Shown here piece by piece: positions 27,564-37,104 of a DNA stretch of 64,000 bases. A program made the translations under genes and the position numbers. How positions within the stretch are numbered: position 1 is the first letter of the stretch; every line of letters begins with the position of its first letter. The notes beneath the pieces were generated by a model, which worked only from the letters and a program-made list of their open reading frames with translations, made no database searches and was not told the origin of the DNA. The stretch lies in assembly GCF_006345825.1 (NCBI RefSeq), contig NZ_VCIX01000080.1:65129-129128 (forward strand), in the 5' to 3' direction. This stretch comes from Paenibacillus paridis. GTDB lineage: Bacteria > Bacillota > Bacilli > Paenibacillales > Paenibacillaceae.

Positions 27564-28562
27564 ATGAATAAACAACTACGATCAAAAAGACGAAAGATTG
27601 CCCTTATCGCAGCCCCTATCCTGCTGCTGTTAAGTGTGTTTTATGGCCTGTCATACGGCTCGGTATCGATTTCCCTCAGCGAGATTTGGACAATTTTAAC
27701 GACTGACGGACAATCCGCTCAAGACACGATCATTATGAATTTGAGGCTTCCCCGCGTACTCGTCGGTTTGCTCACCGGCGCATGTCTCGCTGCTGCCGGC
27801 GCTATTCTGCAGGGAGTCATGCGCAATCCGCTCGCCGATCCCGGCATTATCGGAGTTTCAGCTGGAGGCGGGCTTGCTGCTGTGATTACGATGGTCTTGC
27901 TGCCACAGCTGAGCTATCTGCTGCCAGCGGCAGCTTTTGCCGGAGCGTTCGTTTCCTCTATCGTCATTTATCTGATCTCTTGGGACAAAGGAACTTCTCC
28001 AGTCAAAATCGTGCTTGCCGGCGTTGCCGTCAATGCTCTGCTCGGCGCCATTATGAACGGGATTATGGTCGTTTACAGCGACCGTGTTCAGTCGGTTCTC
28101 CCTTGGCTATCTGGTGGCCTGAATGGGCGCAGCTGGCATCATCTATCTTTTATGGCTCCTTATGCCCTCGTCGGGCTTGGGCTGACGCTGCTGGCTATCA
28201 AGCCTGCCAACCTCATGCTGCTAGGAGATGATTCGGCTAAGCTGCTAGGGCAAAAAGTCGAGCTTCAAAGGCTACTGCTCATTCTGCTCTCTTCCCTGCT
28301 TGCGGGCGCTGCCGTCAGCGCCGCCGGATTAATTGGCTTTGTCGGGCTGGTTGTCCCTCATGCCGTTCGGCTGCTTATCGGAGAGGATTATCGCTACCTT
28401 CTTCCCGTCTCCATTCTTGGAGGAGCAGCCCTGGTCGTATTCGCAGACACGATCGCGCGCACGTGGTTCGACCCTATCGAGCTTCCGGTTGGCATTTTGC
28501 TTGCATGCGTGGGAGCGCCTTTCTTTTTAATTCTACTGAGAAAACGGAGTAATTGGAGGTGA
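27564..28562 (+). CDS. Iron/heme ABC transporter permease (FecCD family)
   Basis: The 332-residue polytopic membrane protein has the family landmarks [37 protein letters not shown] and [19 protein letters not shown]. It is the second such permease in the window and pairs with the lipoprotein 10 bp upstream and the ATPase 2 bp downstream. GAGAGG lies 6 nt before the ATG. Confidence 0.95.
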   Translation: MNKQLRSKRRKIALIAAPILLLLSVFYGLSYGSVSISLSEIWTILTTDGQSAQDTIIMNLRLPRVLVGLLTGACLAAAGAILQGVMRNPLADPGIIGVSAGGGLAAVITMVLLPQLSYLLPAAAFAGAFVSSIVIYLISWDKGTSPVKIVLAGVAVNALLGAIMNGIMVVYSDRVQSVLPWLSGGLNGRSWHHLSFMAPYALVGLGLTLLAIKPANLMLLGDDSAKLLGQKVELQRLLLILLSSLLAGAAVSAAGLIGFVGLVVPHAVRLLIGEDYRYLLPVSILGGAALVVFADTIARTWFDPIELPVGILLACVGAPFFLILLRKRSNWR

Positions 28563-28564
28563 CT

Positions 28565-29713
28565 ATGATGAATAAAGCGATAGATTTGAAGGAAATTGAG
28601 CTGGAAATGGGGATGTTTCAGCTTTTTGACGTAACGACTGCCATTCCAGAGGGCAAAATGACTGCCATTATCGGTCCGAACGGATCAGGCAAATCCACCC
28701 TGCTCAAAATCATAACGAAGCTGCTGAGCGCTGACAAAGGCGAGGTTGCTATTCAAGGGAAAGAAGCGGGAGACTACTCGAGAGCAGACTATGCGCGTAC
28801 CATTTCGATGCTGCCGCAAGCCAAGGATATGCTGCCTGAGCTGACGGTCCGTGAGCTCGTCGCTTACGGGCGTTCTCCGCATAAGAAGCTGTTCAAGCAG
28901 CGCTTGACGGAGGAAGACCAGAAAATCATTGATTGGGCGATGAAGACGATGAGTATTCGCCGTCATGATGATCGCATGTTTCATACTTTATCGGGAGGTG
29001 AGCAGCAAAAAGCGCGTATTGCGATGGCTCTCGCTCAGAAAACGGACATTATTTTGCTTGATGAGCCTACGACCTATTTGGATATTTCCCACCAGCTCGA
29101 GGTCATGGGCATGCTGCGAAAGATCAATCAGGAGCATGGCATCACCATCGTAATGGTCCTGCATGATTTGCAGCAGGCTGCCGCCTATTGCGATCATCTC
29201 ATTGCGATGAAGGATGGCGAGATTATCTCGACAGGAACGCCGCAGACGGTGATTACCTCTCGCTTTTTGAGGCAAGTATACGAGATTGAAGCGAAGGTTA
29301 GTTTCGATCAAAACTATCCCGTTATTATTCCAATCCCTAAAAATTATGAGGAGGATGCTACTATGATTATTGTAACGAACACGTCCCACATTACGAAAGG
29401 AAACGGCGATAAGCTTATCGAGCGTTTCGACAGAATTGGCAAAGTAGAAGGAATGGAAGGTTTTCTCGGACTTGAGGTTTTGCTGACACAAAATACGGCT
29501 GAGTACGATGAGGTATCCGTCGTCACGCGTTGGAATTCCAAAGACGATTTCCAAGCGTGGACGCGAAGCGAAGCATTCCGTGAATCCCATTCTCACCGCA
29601 AAACGCCGGATTACATTATTTCGAACAAAATTGTTTTCCAAGAGGTCAAAATCAAACGAAATCCGCTTCCTCCTGTGCATGCCGAGGCCATCGCAGAAGC
29701 GAAAGCGCAATAA
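28565..29713 (+). CDS. Fusion of heme-importer ATPase with IsdG-like heme monooxygenase
   Basis: Residues 1 to about 262 are a complete FecE-type ATPase: Walker [10 protein letters not shown], signature LSGGEQQK, Walker [14 protein letters not shown]-loop VMVLHD. The last 116 residues, from the Met at 29363, form an ABM-fold domain. Its N6, W66 and H76 match the Asn/Trp/His catalytic residues of IsdG (N7, W67, H77), which open the heme ring and free iron. Import energising and heme breakdown are thus on one polypeptide. The junction (KNYEEDAT) is encoded by a good ribosome site, GAGGAGG 8 nt before the internal ATG, so the monooxygenase may also be made alone; this looks like loss of the ATPase stop codon. 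The start is ATG 28565 or 28568, after GGAGGTGA. Confidence 0.92.
   Translation: MMNKAIDLKEIELEMGMFQLFDVTTAIPEGKMTAIIGPNGSGKSTLLKIITKLLSADKGEVAIQGKEAGDYSRADYARTISMLPQAKDMLPELTVRELVAYGRSPHKKLFKQRLTEEDQKIIDWAMKTMSIRRHDDRMFHTLSGGEQQKARIAMALAQKTDIILLDEPTTYLDISHQLEVMGMLRKINQEHGITIVMVLHDLQQAAAYCDHLIAMKDGEIISTGTPQTVITSRFLRQVYEIEAKVSFDQNYPVIIPIPKNYEEDATMIIVTNTSHITKGNGDKLIERFDRIGKVEGMEGFLGLEVLLTQNTAEYDEVSVVTRWNSKDDFQAWTRSEAFRESHSHRKTPDYIISNKIVFQEVKIKRNPLPPVHAEAIAEAKAQ
29349..29365 (+). promoter_or_regulatory. Internal ribosome binding site and start of the monooxygenase domain
   Basis: GAGGAGG is followed after 8 nt by ATG (29363) inside the ATPase-monooxygenase frame. It is exactly what a separate isdG-type gene would carry. 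Confidence 0.6.
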
Positions 29714-29772
29714 CATTCGTTACGGACTTCTTTCATTTCATTCCATTCCTAAACATATGGTCGGTCGATAAG

Positions 29773-29818
29773 AACAGGCAGACGACGGAATCATCCATCG
29801 TCTGCCTGTTCTTTTTTT
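29773..29818 (+). terminator. Terminator of the second heme importer operon
   Basis: AACAGGCAGACGA (29773-29785) pairs perfectly with 29798-29810 and is followed by CTTTTTTT. It lies ~60 bp after the stop. Confidence 0.9.
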
Positions 29819-29829
29819 CCACTTATACC

Positions 29830-31035
29830 TTATTTCAATGCGGTATCAAGCCCAAAGGCTTGCCCCGACCAAGCTTTCTTCGAAGTCCAAGGCTCCGCAG
29901 CGCTACTCCAAAACGGATGCGTGTCCGGTAAACCCAATGGCAAAAAGACTTCGGAGCATAGGTATAAGCTTCCCGTTGAGATGTAGCGTTCCCCAACCCC
30001 CGGCTGATGCCCGCAGAAGCCAATACTTAGCCAGCCTTCAGCCGTAAAATTGCCTGGCACCTCCAAGGTACGGCGGATCGCTGCAGTCAATGCGCAGCGC
30101 ACCTGCGCGCCGCTAACCGATTTCGGCAGCGTATCCAGCAACGCGCTTTGAGCTAAGCTTTGGAACGCTCCAAAGCGATAGGCCAGCGATCGCCCGATCG
30201 GCGGGTATGTGCCATCCGGTCCGATTAAACGTTCAAGCACCTCTGCATAGCGCTGTGCTCGGCTCACAATGGTTGGTCGCATAGCATCCCATTCCGCATA
30301 GTGATCGCCAACGGCTGCAAGCACATCAACCAGCATCGGCTGAATGACAAAGCTATTGTAATAATCCCAGTGAAATTCGGGGCCATCGCCATAGGCGCCA
30401 TCGCCGAGATACCATTGCTCATGCTGCTTTAAGGCATAATCGACCCTCATCGAATCCCAATCGCTTTCGCCCAGCTTGAACAAAGCGGACTCTGTCGTTG
30501 CCGCAAACAGCAGCCAGTTCGAGAAGACTGGCTTTCTTGTGCGCGTTTGCTTCAGCGCAGCAACCACATTCGCTCTCACGCGCGGCTCCAGCTTTTGGCC
30601 TAGCTCTACGGGAGCTCTCAAAATCGCCTGCGCAAGAAACGCCGCGTCCACAATAGGCTGCAAGCCTTCGCTGAAATTCATATAATCCGGCGACTCCGGA
30701 TCAGTTCCTGCGTCAATCGCTGCGCGAGCAAGCTCCGCATAACGACTCCGGGTCTCCTCTTCAGCTCCAGTGGATAGCTGATTCTCTAACCAAGGAGCCA
30801 TGCCGGATAACAGGCGCCCAAGCGCCTCCAAATGGGTGAATGTAGCCCGGTCAGCAAATAGCTCCTCTTTTTCCTTAGCCGAAGCTCCCGGAATTTCTGC
30901 GCATTCAATCGGCATTCGCTCTTTGAGGCGACGCTCGGAGAGTGCATTAAGAACCGGATCGCTTATGGCGAGCATCTGCTCCAGCCAATATTTACGGTCA
31001 GACAGCAGAGTGCTGCCCAGTTCATTCGATTGCAA
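29830..31035 (-). CDS. DUF2264-family protein, polysaccharide cluster
   Basis: The 401-residue protein matches the DUF2264 pattern: RKYWLEQML near the start, FSNWLLFAATTES, EWDAMRPTIVSRAQRYAEV, PPIGRSLAYRFGAFQ and GWLSIGFCGHQP. It is probably an (alpha/alpha) toroid enzyme. Its reaction is not known to me, but such genes accompany GH88 and heparinase-type genes in polysaccharide-use loci. The start is TTG at 31035, with GGGGGG 7 nt upstream and directly after the GH88 stop. No signal peptide is visible, so it acts in the cytoplasm. It is last in a three-gene minus-strand operon. Confidence 0.85.
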   Translation of the reverse strand: MQSNELGSTLLSDRKYWLEQMLAISDPVLNALSERRLKERMPIECAEIPGASAKEKEELFADRATFTHLEALGRLLSGMAPWLENQLSTGAEEETRSRYAELARAAIDAGTDPESPDYMNFSEGLQPIVDAAFLAQAILRAPVELGQKLEPRVRANVVAALKQTRTRKPVFSNWLLFAATTESALFKLGESDWDSMRVDYALKQHEQWYLGDGAYGDGPEFHWDYYNSFVIQPMLVDVLAAVGDHYAEWDAMRPTIVSRAQRYAEVLERLIGPDGTYPPIGRSLAYRFGAFQSLAQSALLDTLPKSVSGAQVRCALTAAIRRTLEVPGNFTAEGWLSIGFCGHQPGVGERYISTGSLYLCSEVFLPLGLPDTHPFWSSAAEPWTSKKAWSGQAFGLDTALK

Positions 31036-31051
31036 TGCCTAGCCCCCCATT

Positions 31052-32182
31052 CTACCAAAAAGTATCGGCATTTCCTCTTAGTCTGGCCAAGCCCTCAACA
31101 AAGAAATAATCGCCGTATATGAGCGGAACATCCACGTTTTTCCGCTCCGGATAGTGGCTGGTCCCATGGAGAACCAAGCCTTCTTCTGCATCATTATCCC
31201 AAGCTCCGTAATTTTCGTACATCGAGCGCAGGATCCGCTCGCCTGCTGCCTGATAAAGCTCTGCCTCCTCGCTTGGCACCGATCTTGCGATTTCAAGCAA
31301 GCCGCATGCCGCGCATGCGCCTGCCGAGGTATCACGGTAGCGCTCTACGCCGGATGGCAAGCGGAAATCCCAATGCGGTACCGAATCCTCAGGCAGGTTT
31401 GCCAAGAAGAAATGGGCTACGCGCTTTGCAGCCTCCAAATATCTCGGCTCGCCGGTATAACGGAAGCTCAGCGCCATCCCGTAGATCGCCCATGAGGCCC
31501 CACGTGACCATGCCGAGTTTGGCGCAAAGCCCTGTCCACCGTTTACGCTTTCAAATTCACCCGTCTGAGGATGGAAAATAACGATATGATTAACGGAACC
31601 GTCCGTCCGGATAAAATGGTCAAGCACCGTATCGGCATGCTCCATCGCCAAATGCTTGAACCTCGGATCGCCAGTCGTTTCGCTAGCCCAGTACAGCAGC
31701 GGCAAGTTCATCATACAATCGATGATGGCCCAGCCTTCGTTGCGATCGCCTTCACTCCACGGATTCCACGCTCTAATATAGTTTCCTTTGACATTGAATC
31801 GTCCGCTTAAAATGCTTGCTGCCAGCAGCGCTCGTTTGCGCGATTGCTCTTCGCCAAGCAGCTTGTACCTAGCAACACTCGTAAGTGACCACATAAAACC
31901 GATATCATGGTCCAACTTGTCAAATCCCGTTAATACCTCATCTAGCTGCTGCTCGCAAGCTTCGGCAATGTCTTTGTACCGCTCATCCTTCGATTCCGAG
32001 TCACGGTATAACAGCCATAACAAGCCCGGCCAGAAGCCCGCGGTCCACCAATGAGGCGCCTCTAGCACATAAGTGCCCTCTACGCTGGCATGTGGAAATC
32101 TAGCACCAATGCGATTGCTCGTTCTCGTAACCTTCCCATGTACCTTTTCCCAAGCTTCATTTACCCAACTCGTTTGCACCAT
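31052..32182 (-). CDS. GH88-type unsaturated glucuronyl hydrolase
   Basis: The 376-residue cytoplasmic enzyme should remove the unsaturated uronic acid left at the non-reducing end of oligosaccharides by polysaccharide lyases. Family motifs are visible: HWWTAGFWPGLLW, LDHDIGFMW with its catalytic-region Asp, EGWAIIDCMMNLPLLYWAS with the catalytic Asp, and AWSRGASWAIYG. The length matches Bacillus UGL. It sits between the heparinase II/III-like gene and the DUF2264 gene, and the context fits breakdown of glycosaminoglycan or similar uronate polymers. There is no export signal, so uptake of oligosaccharides by a transporter outside the window is implied. Confidence 0.92.
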   Translation of the reverse strand: MVQTSWVNEAWEKVHGKVTRTSNRIGARFPHASVEGTYVLEAPHWWTAGFWPGLLWLLYRDSESKDERYKDIAEACEQQLDEVLTGFDKLDHDIGFMWSLTSVARYKLLGEEQSRKRALLAASILSGRFNVKGNYIRAWNPWSEGDRNEGWAIIDCMMNLPLLYWASETTGDPRFKHLAMEHADTVLDHFIRTDGSVNHIVIFHPQTGEFESVNGGQGFAPNSAWSRGASWAIYGMALSFRYTGEPRYLEAAKRVAHFFLANLPEDSVPHWDFRLPSGVERYRDTSAGACAACGLLEIARSVPSEEAELYQAAGERILRSMYENYGAWDNDAEEGLVLHGTSHYPERKNVDVPLIYGDYFFVEGLARLRGNADTFW

Positions 32183-32212
32183 TTTTTTCTCTCCCTGCTG
32201 TATCCTTGTCGA

Positions 32213-34045
32213 TCAGGATTCAAATTGAAAAACAAAAGTCCCAATGAGCGGTTTTGCTTTAACTGCCGTTGCATGAAAATCAAGCGTGTGCCAGAAACGT
32301 TCAACGCCAAAATGATCAATGTCGCTTCTAGCGGTTACGACAGGCGTCCAAACCGAAGGATCGTAGGTCAAGCTTAGCTTTCGCTTTCCTTCGATGAGGA
32401 TCCGCCCTTCTCTATCTTGCGTGGGACTTAACAGCGTAATAAACCTCTCTGTTACGGCCCGCTCAGACGAACGGTTATCATTCATGCCAAATAAAAAAGT
32501 ATCGGTCAGCACAAGACGAGGAAGCGCTTCCTTATTCCAGCTGAAGCTCCGCTCAAGCCGCTCCAGTCCCGTGTCTTCATAAGCTGAGCTGAGCTCCAGT
32601 ATCAGCTTATCCATATCATCGCCAGAGGCCGCCTCAACAACCTCAGAACGATAGGTTACGCCGCTTTTCTGGTAATGATCGTCAATAATCGGAACCGAAT
32701 GTCCCTGCGACCCATTGCACCATAATGTATAACGCTCTGGGCCAAAATAGTGCGCCGTATATTTTCCGCTGCCGAGATCTGCCAAATAAGCTTGTCCGTC
32801 CGCATGCACCATAAAATGGCCAAGATCGTTATGATTATGCGGTTCATCATTGTGGCCGCCCTTGGCTGCAAAGCTGTACACAGCTCCATCCTCTTTGACA
32901 TTCCTAGACAAAAGCCACCGCACATCAGGCAGATAATACGATTCGGACGGCCACATCGCCTTGTCTCCCGAGCTCGTCAGCCATTCTTCTTGCGTCCAAA
33001 GCAAATTGCGTATTGCTGGGGCCCAGCGCCCGCAATGGTCGGCAGCATACGACGCTCTCAGGCTCGCATCTGGTACAGCCACTTCTTCATACTCCTTATG
33101 CAAGCAGCAGCTTAATCCCATGAAGATGCCGCTGGAAGCGGGAGAATCCGAGAAATTGACAACCATGCTCCCGCTCGTAAAACATTTCTGCTGGAATAAT
33201 GCGATCTCCTTAACCTTGTTGGCAGCAAACAAATCAATTTCGCCGGATGTCGCTGTCTTCAAGAGCTCGGCAAAATAAACATAATAACCAAAGCCATACT
33301 GCCAATATAAATAACCTTCGGCGCAAGCTCCGTCTTCGCCAAAGCCGCTTAAGTAACATGCGAGAGAACCAAGAACGCGCTCCAGCACAGCAGATAATCT
33401 TGCCGAATCGTCCATAAGATGCAGTGCCGCTGCGCCAATTGACCCCGCACATACCGCTGACCAATTGTGATCAGCCGTCTCCCAGCCGTAAGGACCTTGT
33501 TCAAGAAAAGGTAGGAAAATCCTCCGCTCTACTTCGTCTGTAAGCTTAGCTTTCAACAAGGCAGGCATCCGCTCGCCTAATAACGCCTTCACTTCGCTAA
33601 GCGCAAAAGCCGTTTCCGCAGCAAACAAATCAATGTCCGGTCTCACTGCACCCTCATTATAGTGGGCTGGCAGACACCAGGTAAACTCATTGCAGATGGA
33701 CCAGACGATATTCCATGCCGCCATCTCATAACCTGAATGCTGAGGCTCAAGCAGTGCCATAATAACAAAAGCGTTCAACCTTTTGCGCCGCTCAAAATAA
33801 ATCTTCTCGTAAGCTAGCCGCTCTCCCGTGTCGCCATATAAACGAAACAAATCGTAGGTTAGCTCCGGATCGGGCGTTTGCCCAAAATGGTCAGCTTCTG
33901 CTTTCATTTCATCAAGCAGCGAACGATTATCCTTAGAGCTGTGCAGCCTTGCAGCCAGCAGCTCAATTGAACTGTCAGGAGCAAGCAGCGCAAGCCCTCG
34001 TTTTCTGCGGCGCTCGACAATTGTGGCGATCTGATCGCGATTCAT
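32213..34045 (-). CDS. Heparinase II/III-family polysaccharide lyase
   Basis: The 610-residue protein has an N-terminal helical toroid (about 60-340, with ETADHNWSAVCAGSIG and GYLYWQYGFGYY) and a C-terminal beta-sandwich (about 380-610). The heparinase II/III signature is NDEPHNHNDLGHF, where the His/Asn residues bind metal and substrate. It would cleave uronic-acid-containing polysaccharide by beta-elimination, supplying the GH88 substrate. No signal peptide is visible, so it may act on imported oligomers. The ATG at 34045 has GGAG 11-12 nt upstream. It is first gene of the operon. Exact substrate (heparin, hyaluronan, ulvan-like or other) cannot be read from the sequence. Confidence 0.88.
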   Translation of the reverse strand: MNRDQIATIVERRRKRGLALLAPDSSIELLAARLHSSKDNRSLLDEMKAEADHFGQTPDPELTYDLFRLYGDTGERLAYEKIYFERRKRLNAFVIMALLEPQHSGYEMAAWNIVWSICNEFTWCLPAHYNEGAVRPDIDLFAAETAFALSEVKALLGERMPALLKAKLTDEVERRIFLPFLEQGPYGWETADHNWSAVCAGSIGAAALHLMDDSARLSAVLERVLGSLACYLSGFGEDGACAEGYLYWQYGFGYYVYFAELLKTATSGEIDLFAANKVKEIALFQQKCFTSGSMVVNFSDSPASSGIFMGLSCCLHKEYEEVAVPDASLRASYAADHCGRWAPAIRNLLWTQEEWLTSSGDKAMWPSESYYLPDVRWLLSRNVKEDGAVYSFAAKGGHNDEPHNHNDLGHFMVHADGQAYLADLGSGKYTAHYFGPERYTLWCNGSQGHSVPIIDDHYQKSGVTYRSEVVEAASGDDMDKLILELSSAYEDTGLERLERSFSWNKEALPRLVLTDTFLFGMNDNRSSERAVTERFITLLSPTQDREGRILIEGKRKLSLTYDPSVWTPVVTARSDIDHFGVERFWHTLDFHATAVKAKPLIGTFVFQFES

Positions 34046-34221
34046 CTTATCACTAAGCTCCTATTCTGACTGCCCTGTTTCTTCGTTCCGGATGACAGAT
34101 TACTATGTATTTTCGTTATAAAAACGTTGTGCATGCAGCACCTTAACTCCTTGAATGCCACCTATAAATTGTACCAGTATTAATTCCCATTCGTCTATCT
34201 CCACATGCCATTCCTTCTTAT

Positions 34222-34261
34222 AAAAAAAGAATACCGCACAGCGAATTTTCGCTAGCGGTAT
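34222..34261 (-). terminator. Terminator of the TetR/transporter operon
   Basis: ATACCGCACAGCGAA (34231-34245) pairs with TTCGCTAGCGGTAT (34248-34261). On the minus strand it ends in TCTTTTTTT, just past the TetR stop. Confidence 0.88.
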
Positions 34262-34271
34262 CCTGTCACGT

Positions 34272-34862
34272 TTATTTATCTTTATATTGCAATCCGCCCA
34301 TGATGAACATGGTCAAATCCTCAATCAACGGCTCCAATTCAGGATCGGCCTCTTCAAGTATGATAGACCAATACTCGGTATGCCTATGGAATAATAGCGT
34401 GCCAATGATCGACATTAATGCGGTATCGAGCGAGCGGAAATGGAATAAGCCCTGTTCCTCGCCCTGCTTAAGCCATTCCCGAAGCAGCCTCCACATCGGC
34501 ATCACATGCTCCCGTATTTTTCGAATACGGTCTGTGTTCATAATAATTTCCTGCTGAATGATGCAAATAAGCTGACGATCGCTGAATCGGAATTTGGTTA
34601 CTTCTCTGATAATAAGCTTAACCCCCTCGACCGGGTCCAGCTGTTGATCCACTTTGGAGATTTGATCATTGGGGAAAAAATGCTCAAATATGGCGCCAAA
34701 CATATTTTCTTTCCCGCCAAAATGGTAGGACACGAGGGCGACATTGGCTCCAGCCTCCTCGCAAATTTGCCGTACGGTCGTTTTTTCGAAGCCGTACTTA
34801 GCGAATAGCTTTTTGGCAGCTAGCAAGATTTTAACTTTAATATCCGCATCTCCTGTTGACAT
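34272..34862 (-). CDS. TetR-family transcriptional regulator
   Basis: The 196-residue repressor has an N-terminal helix-turn-helix (about 8-55: ILLAAKKLFAKYGFEKTTVRQICEEAG, NVALVSYHFGGKENMF) and a helical ligand-binding C-terminal half. It lies 72 bp after the ABC-2-like membrane protein gene in the same operon and probably represses that promoter, where a perfect palindrome is present. The ligand is unknown; drugs or membrane-active compounds are typical for such pairs. Confidence 0.93.
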   Translation of the reverse strand: MSTGDADIKVKILLAAKKLFAKYGFEKTTVRQICEEAGANVALVSYHFGGKENMFGAIFEHFFPNDQISKVDQQLDPVEGVKLIIREVTKFRFSDRQLICIIQQEIIMNTDRIRKIREHVMPMWRLLREWLKQGEEQGLFHFRSLDTALMSIIGTLLFHRHTEYWSIILEEADPELEPLIEDLTMFIMGGLQYKDK

Positions 34863-34934
34863 GTCGGTCCCCCATTGAAGCGTATTTCCTTTATTTTGAA
34901 CGATTCTTGGACAAACGGCAAGCGCCTAGCTAGA

Positions 34935-36101
34935 TTAACGCTTCTGGCCTGCCACGACAACCGTTGGCTGCTGCTGAAGCACAGGCTGTTTCTTCATGGC
35001 TACGGCAAACATGCTAATCGCGATGGCAATCACTGCAATCAAGCTAAGCAAAAGGGCGTCAGAAGTAGCAGCTGGGCCGCCGAACAAAATATTCATTGTG
35101 CCTTCTACTGCATAGGTAGCAGGAAGGGCATCGCCTAGCTTGATGTAGAAGTCCGACAGCAGCTCGCGCGGAACGATAGCACCTGAAGTAACCAACTGCG
35201 CAGACAATAAAATAATATTAAACAGCATGCCGGCCATTCCAAACAAGTATAGAAATAACTGCGATACAAAAATAAACGTGAGTACGAACAGTAGCTGGAA
35301 TAACCAGATATGAAGGAAGCCCTGAACCATTTGACCGCCGAAGGAAGCAAGCAAGGTGGAGCCAACCAGCGAAACAACAACCGCCGCGATTACATTGATT
35401 ACGCTTCTTGCCGCAAATCGGCGCCATCTGCTTACCGATCCGCTTACAGCCATAGACGATTGTTCAAAGTTCATGCCCATAATCATGGCCCCAACATACG
35501 AAGCAAGCACCATCATCATCGGAACCATCTGGTTGTTCATTCCCTTTACCACATTCGTCGATTGAACGTCCGATGTGACACGCTGTGATAATCCTTGCGC
35601 CGCTGCTGCTGCTTGATCAGCTGGCATGCTCATATTGCCAAGCACGGTTTGAATGCCGCCTGCGACCGCTTGACCGTTAATTTGGGCCGTAATTTGCGCT
35701 GCCGCGCCGCTCATTATGCTTTTAATAAGCGCAGGATTCGATTCATTAATCAAATACTGAATGGAAGCCGTGCCATCCGCTGCAGATGCTTTTTGAGTAA
35801 AATCAGCCGGAACGACAACGACCATCTGTAGCTCACGAGCATTCAGCTGATCCTTGGCATCGTCAAGGCTGTCGATTTTACTCATATTAAAAGGCAAGCT
35901 TTGAAGCAAGCCAGTGGAAATTTGCTGCCCCATTTGTTGATCCTCGCTGACTACAGCAATTTTCAATTGATCAATGCGATCCGTAACGCCATTATAGCCT
36001 GTCATCCAAATGACAGAGAAAATAACCTGGAACATAATGGCGGTAATAAGCCCAACCCAAGTCGTTGGACGTTTCATAAAGGCTTGTAATGCATTTTTCA
36101 T
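34935..36101 (-). CDS. ABC-2/YhgE-like membrane protein
   Basis: The 388-residue protein has one N-terminal membrane segment (about 16-36), an extracytoplasmic domain of ~150 residues (QQMGQQISTGLLQSL, LQMVVVVPADF), and a C-terminal block of five to six helices. This is the layout of ABC-2 exporter permeases and YhgE/SNG1-type proteins. No ATPase is encoded beside it. With the TetR gene downstream it resembles a regulated efflux or envelope-stress unit. The ATG at 36101 has AGGAG 9 nt upstream. Substrate unknown. Confidence 0.8.
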   Translation of the reverse strand: MKNALQAFMKRPTTWVGLITAIMFQVIFSVIWMTGYNGVTDRIDQLKIAVVSEDQQMGQQISTGLLQSLPFNMSKIDSLDDAKDQLNARELQMVVVVPADFTQKASAADGTASIQYLINESNPALIKSIMSGAAAQITAQINGQAVAGGIQTVLGNMSMPADQAAAAAQGLSQRVTSDVQSTNVVKGMNNQMVPMMMVLASYVGAMIMGMNFEQSSMAVSGSVSRWRRFAARSVINVIAAVVVSLVGSTLLASFGGQMVQGFLHIWLFQLLFVLTFIFVSQLFLYLFGMAGMLFNIILLSAQLVTSGAIVPRELLSDFYIKLGDALPATYAVEGTMNILFGGPAATSDALLLSLIAVIAIAISMFAVAMKKQPVLQQQPTVVVAGQKR

Positions 36102-36123
36102 TCCTATCCACTCCTATTGTCTA

Positions 36124-36182
36124 TTTAAACGTTTGTTTTAAACACCTGTTTAAATACTACGAAGAAACTAAAGTTTTGTCAA
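36124..36182 (-). promoter_or_regulatory. Promoter and TetR-type palindromic operator
   Basis: On the minus strand TTGACA (36182-36177)-N17-TAGTAT (36159-36154) is a near-consensus promoter. Directly downstream, 36137-36154 is a perfect palindrome TTTAAACA-CC-TGTTTAAA. A second, imperfect copy (36124-36142) overlaps it. This fits two repressor dimers covering the start site. Confidence 0.85.
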
Positions 36183-36185
36183 CAA

Positions 36186-36224
36186 CAAAAAAAAGGAGAA
36201 GAGGAATATCCTCTTCTCCTTTTA
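36186..36224 (-). terminator. Terminator overlapping the tatC stop
   Basis: AAAGGAGAAGAGGA and TCCTCTTCTCCTTT form a 14-bp stem with a 3-nt loop, followed on the minus strand by a T-run. The tatC stop codon lies in the foot of the stem. Confidence 0.88.
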
Positions 36225-37043
36225 TGCCTTATGAAGCGAGTCATCAAATTCGGACTCCCATTTTGCATCTGCCGCAAGCTGCTTCTTATGCACCGTTCCG
36301 GATAAAAACACGCTAATCTCATAAAGAATGATCAATGGAATAGCGACCAAAATATCTGAAATAAAATCAGGCGGCGTAATGACTACCCCAATAAACACCA
36401 TGACGAAATAAGCGAACCTGCGCATCTTGCGTAGGCGTTTCGGGTTCACCAGCCGAATGGCCGTTAAAAACATAATAACTAAAGGCAGTTCAAAAAGCAG
36501 AGAGATCGGTATTAACAAATTGAACATGAACGTAAAATATTGCGCAATACCGTACGTCTCCTCCAAGTTCAAGTGCTGCGCAACCGTTCTTGTAAAGTTG
36601 AACGCGAGCGGAAATACGACAAAATAAGAAAAAGCGAGACCAATTAAAAACATTAGCAGAGCGAACGGAACGTATTTCAGCGTGGATCGCTGCTCATTCT
36701 TGCGCAGTGCAGGCTTTACGAACGCCCAAAGCTGAAAAGCAATCATCGGCAATGCCAAGATTAAAGCGATGACGAATGCAAATTTCATATACATGCCAAT
36801 ACCGTCCCAAAGCGAGAACGTATGTAAGGAGATCGTATTGGCCGGCTTCTGGCTCATCAGGAAATCATAAACAGGCTGCGCGAATACAAGACCGACGACC
36901 AAGCCTAAAACCAATATAATCAACACGTAAACGAGTCGCTTCCTTAGCTCTCCAAGATGCTCAAGAAGCGGCATCAGCCCTTCTTCGCGAAGCAGCGCTT
37001 TACGTGACATCTGCCCTGATTTATTTTTTGCTTCCGTACCCAC
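36222..37043 (-). CDS. tatC: Twin-arginine translocase TatC
   Basis: The 273-residue, six-helix membrane protein recognises twin-arginine signal peptides and recruits TatA to export folded proteins. Typical segments are MPLLEHLGELRKRLV, FVKPALRKNE, GIAQYFTFMFNLL and TPPDFISDILVAIPLIILYEISV. The GTG start at 37043 has GGAGG 9 nt upstream. It follows tatA by ~60 bp, as in the B. subtilis tatAY-tatCY pair of the same neighbourhood. Confidence 0.96.
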   Translation of the reverse strand: MGTEAKNKSGQMSRKALLREEGLMPLLEHLGELRKRLVYVLIILVLGLVVGLVFAQPVYDFLMSQKPANTISLHTFSLWDGIGMYMKFAFVIALILALPMIAFQLWAFVKPALRKNEQRSTLKYVPFALLMFLIGLAFSYFVVFPLAFNFTRTVAQHLNLEETYGIAQYFTFMFNLLIPISLLFELPLVIMFLTAIRLVNPKRLRKMRRFAYFVMVFIGVVITPPDFISDILVAIPLIILYEISVFLSGTVHKKQLAADAKWESEFDDSLHKA

Positions 37044-37104
37044 CTGTATGTACCTCCTTCACTTACCGTTTCCAGCTCTTTATTCAAGAAAAAAGCGGGC
37101 CCGA

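Noticed and set aside
28988..29716. Minus-strand open frame opposite the ATPase-monooxygenase gene
   Set aside because: It is fully antisense to well-supported domains and has no family features.
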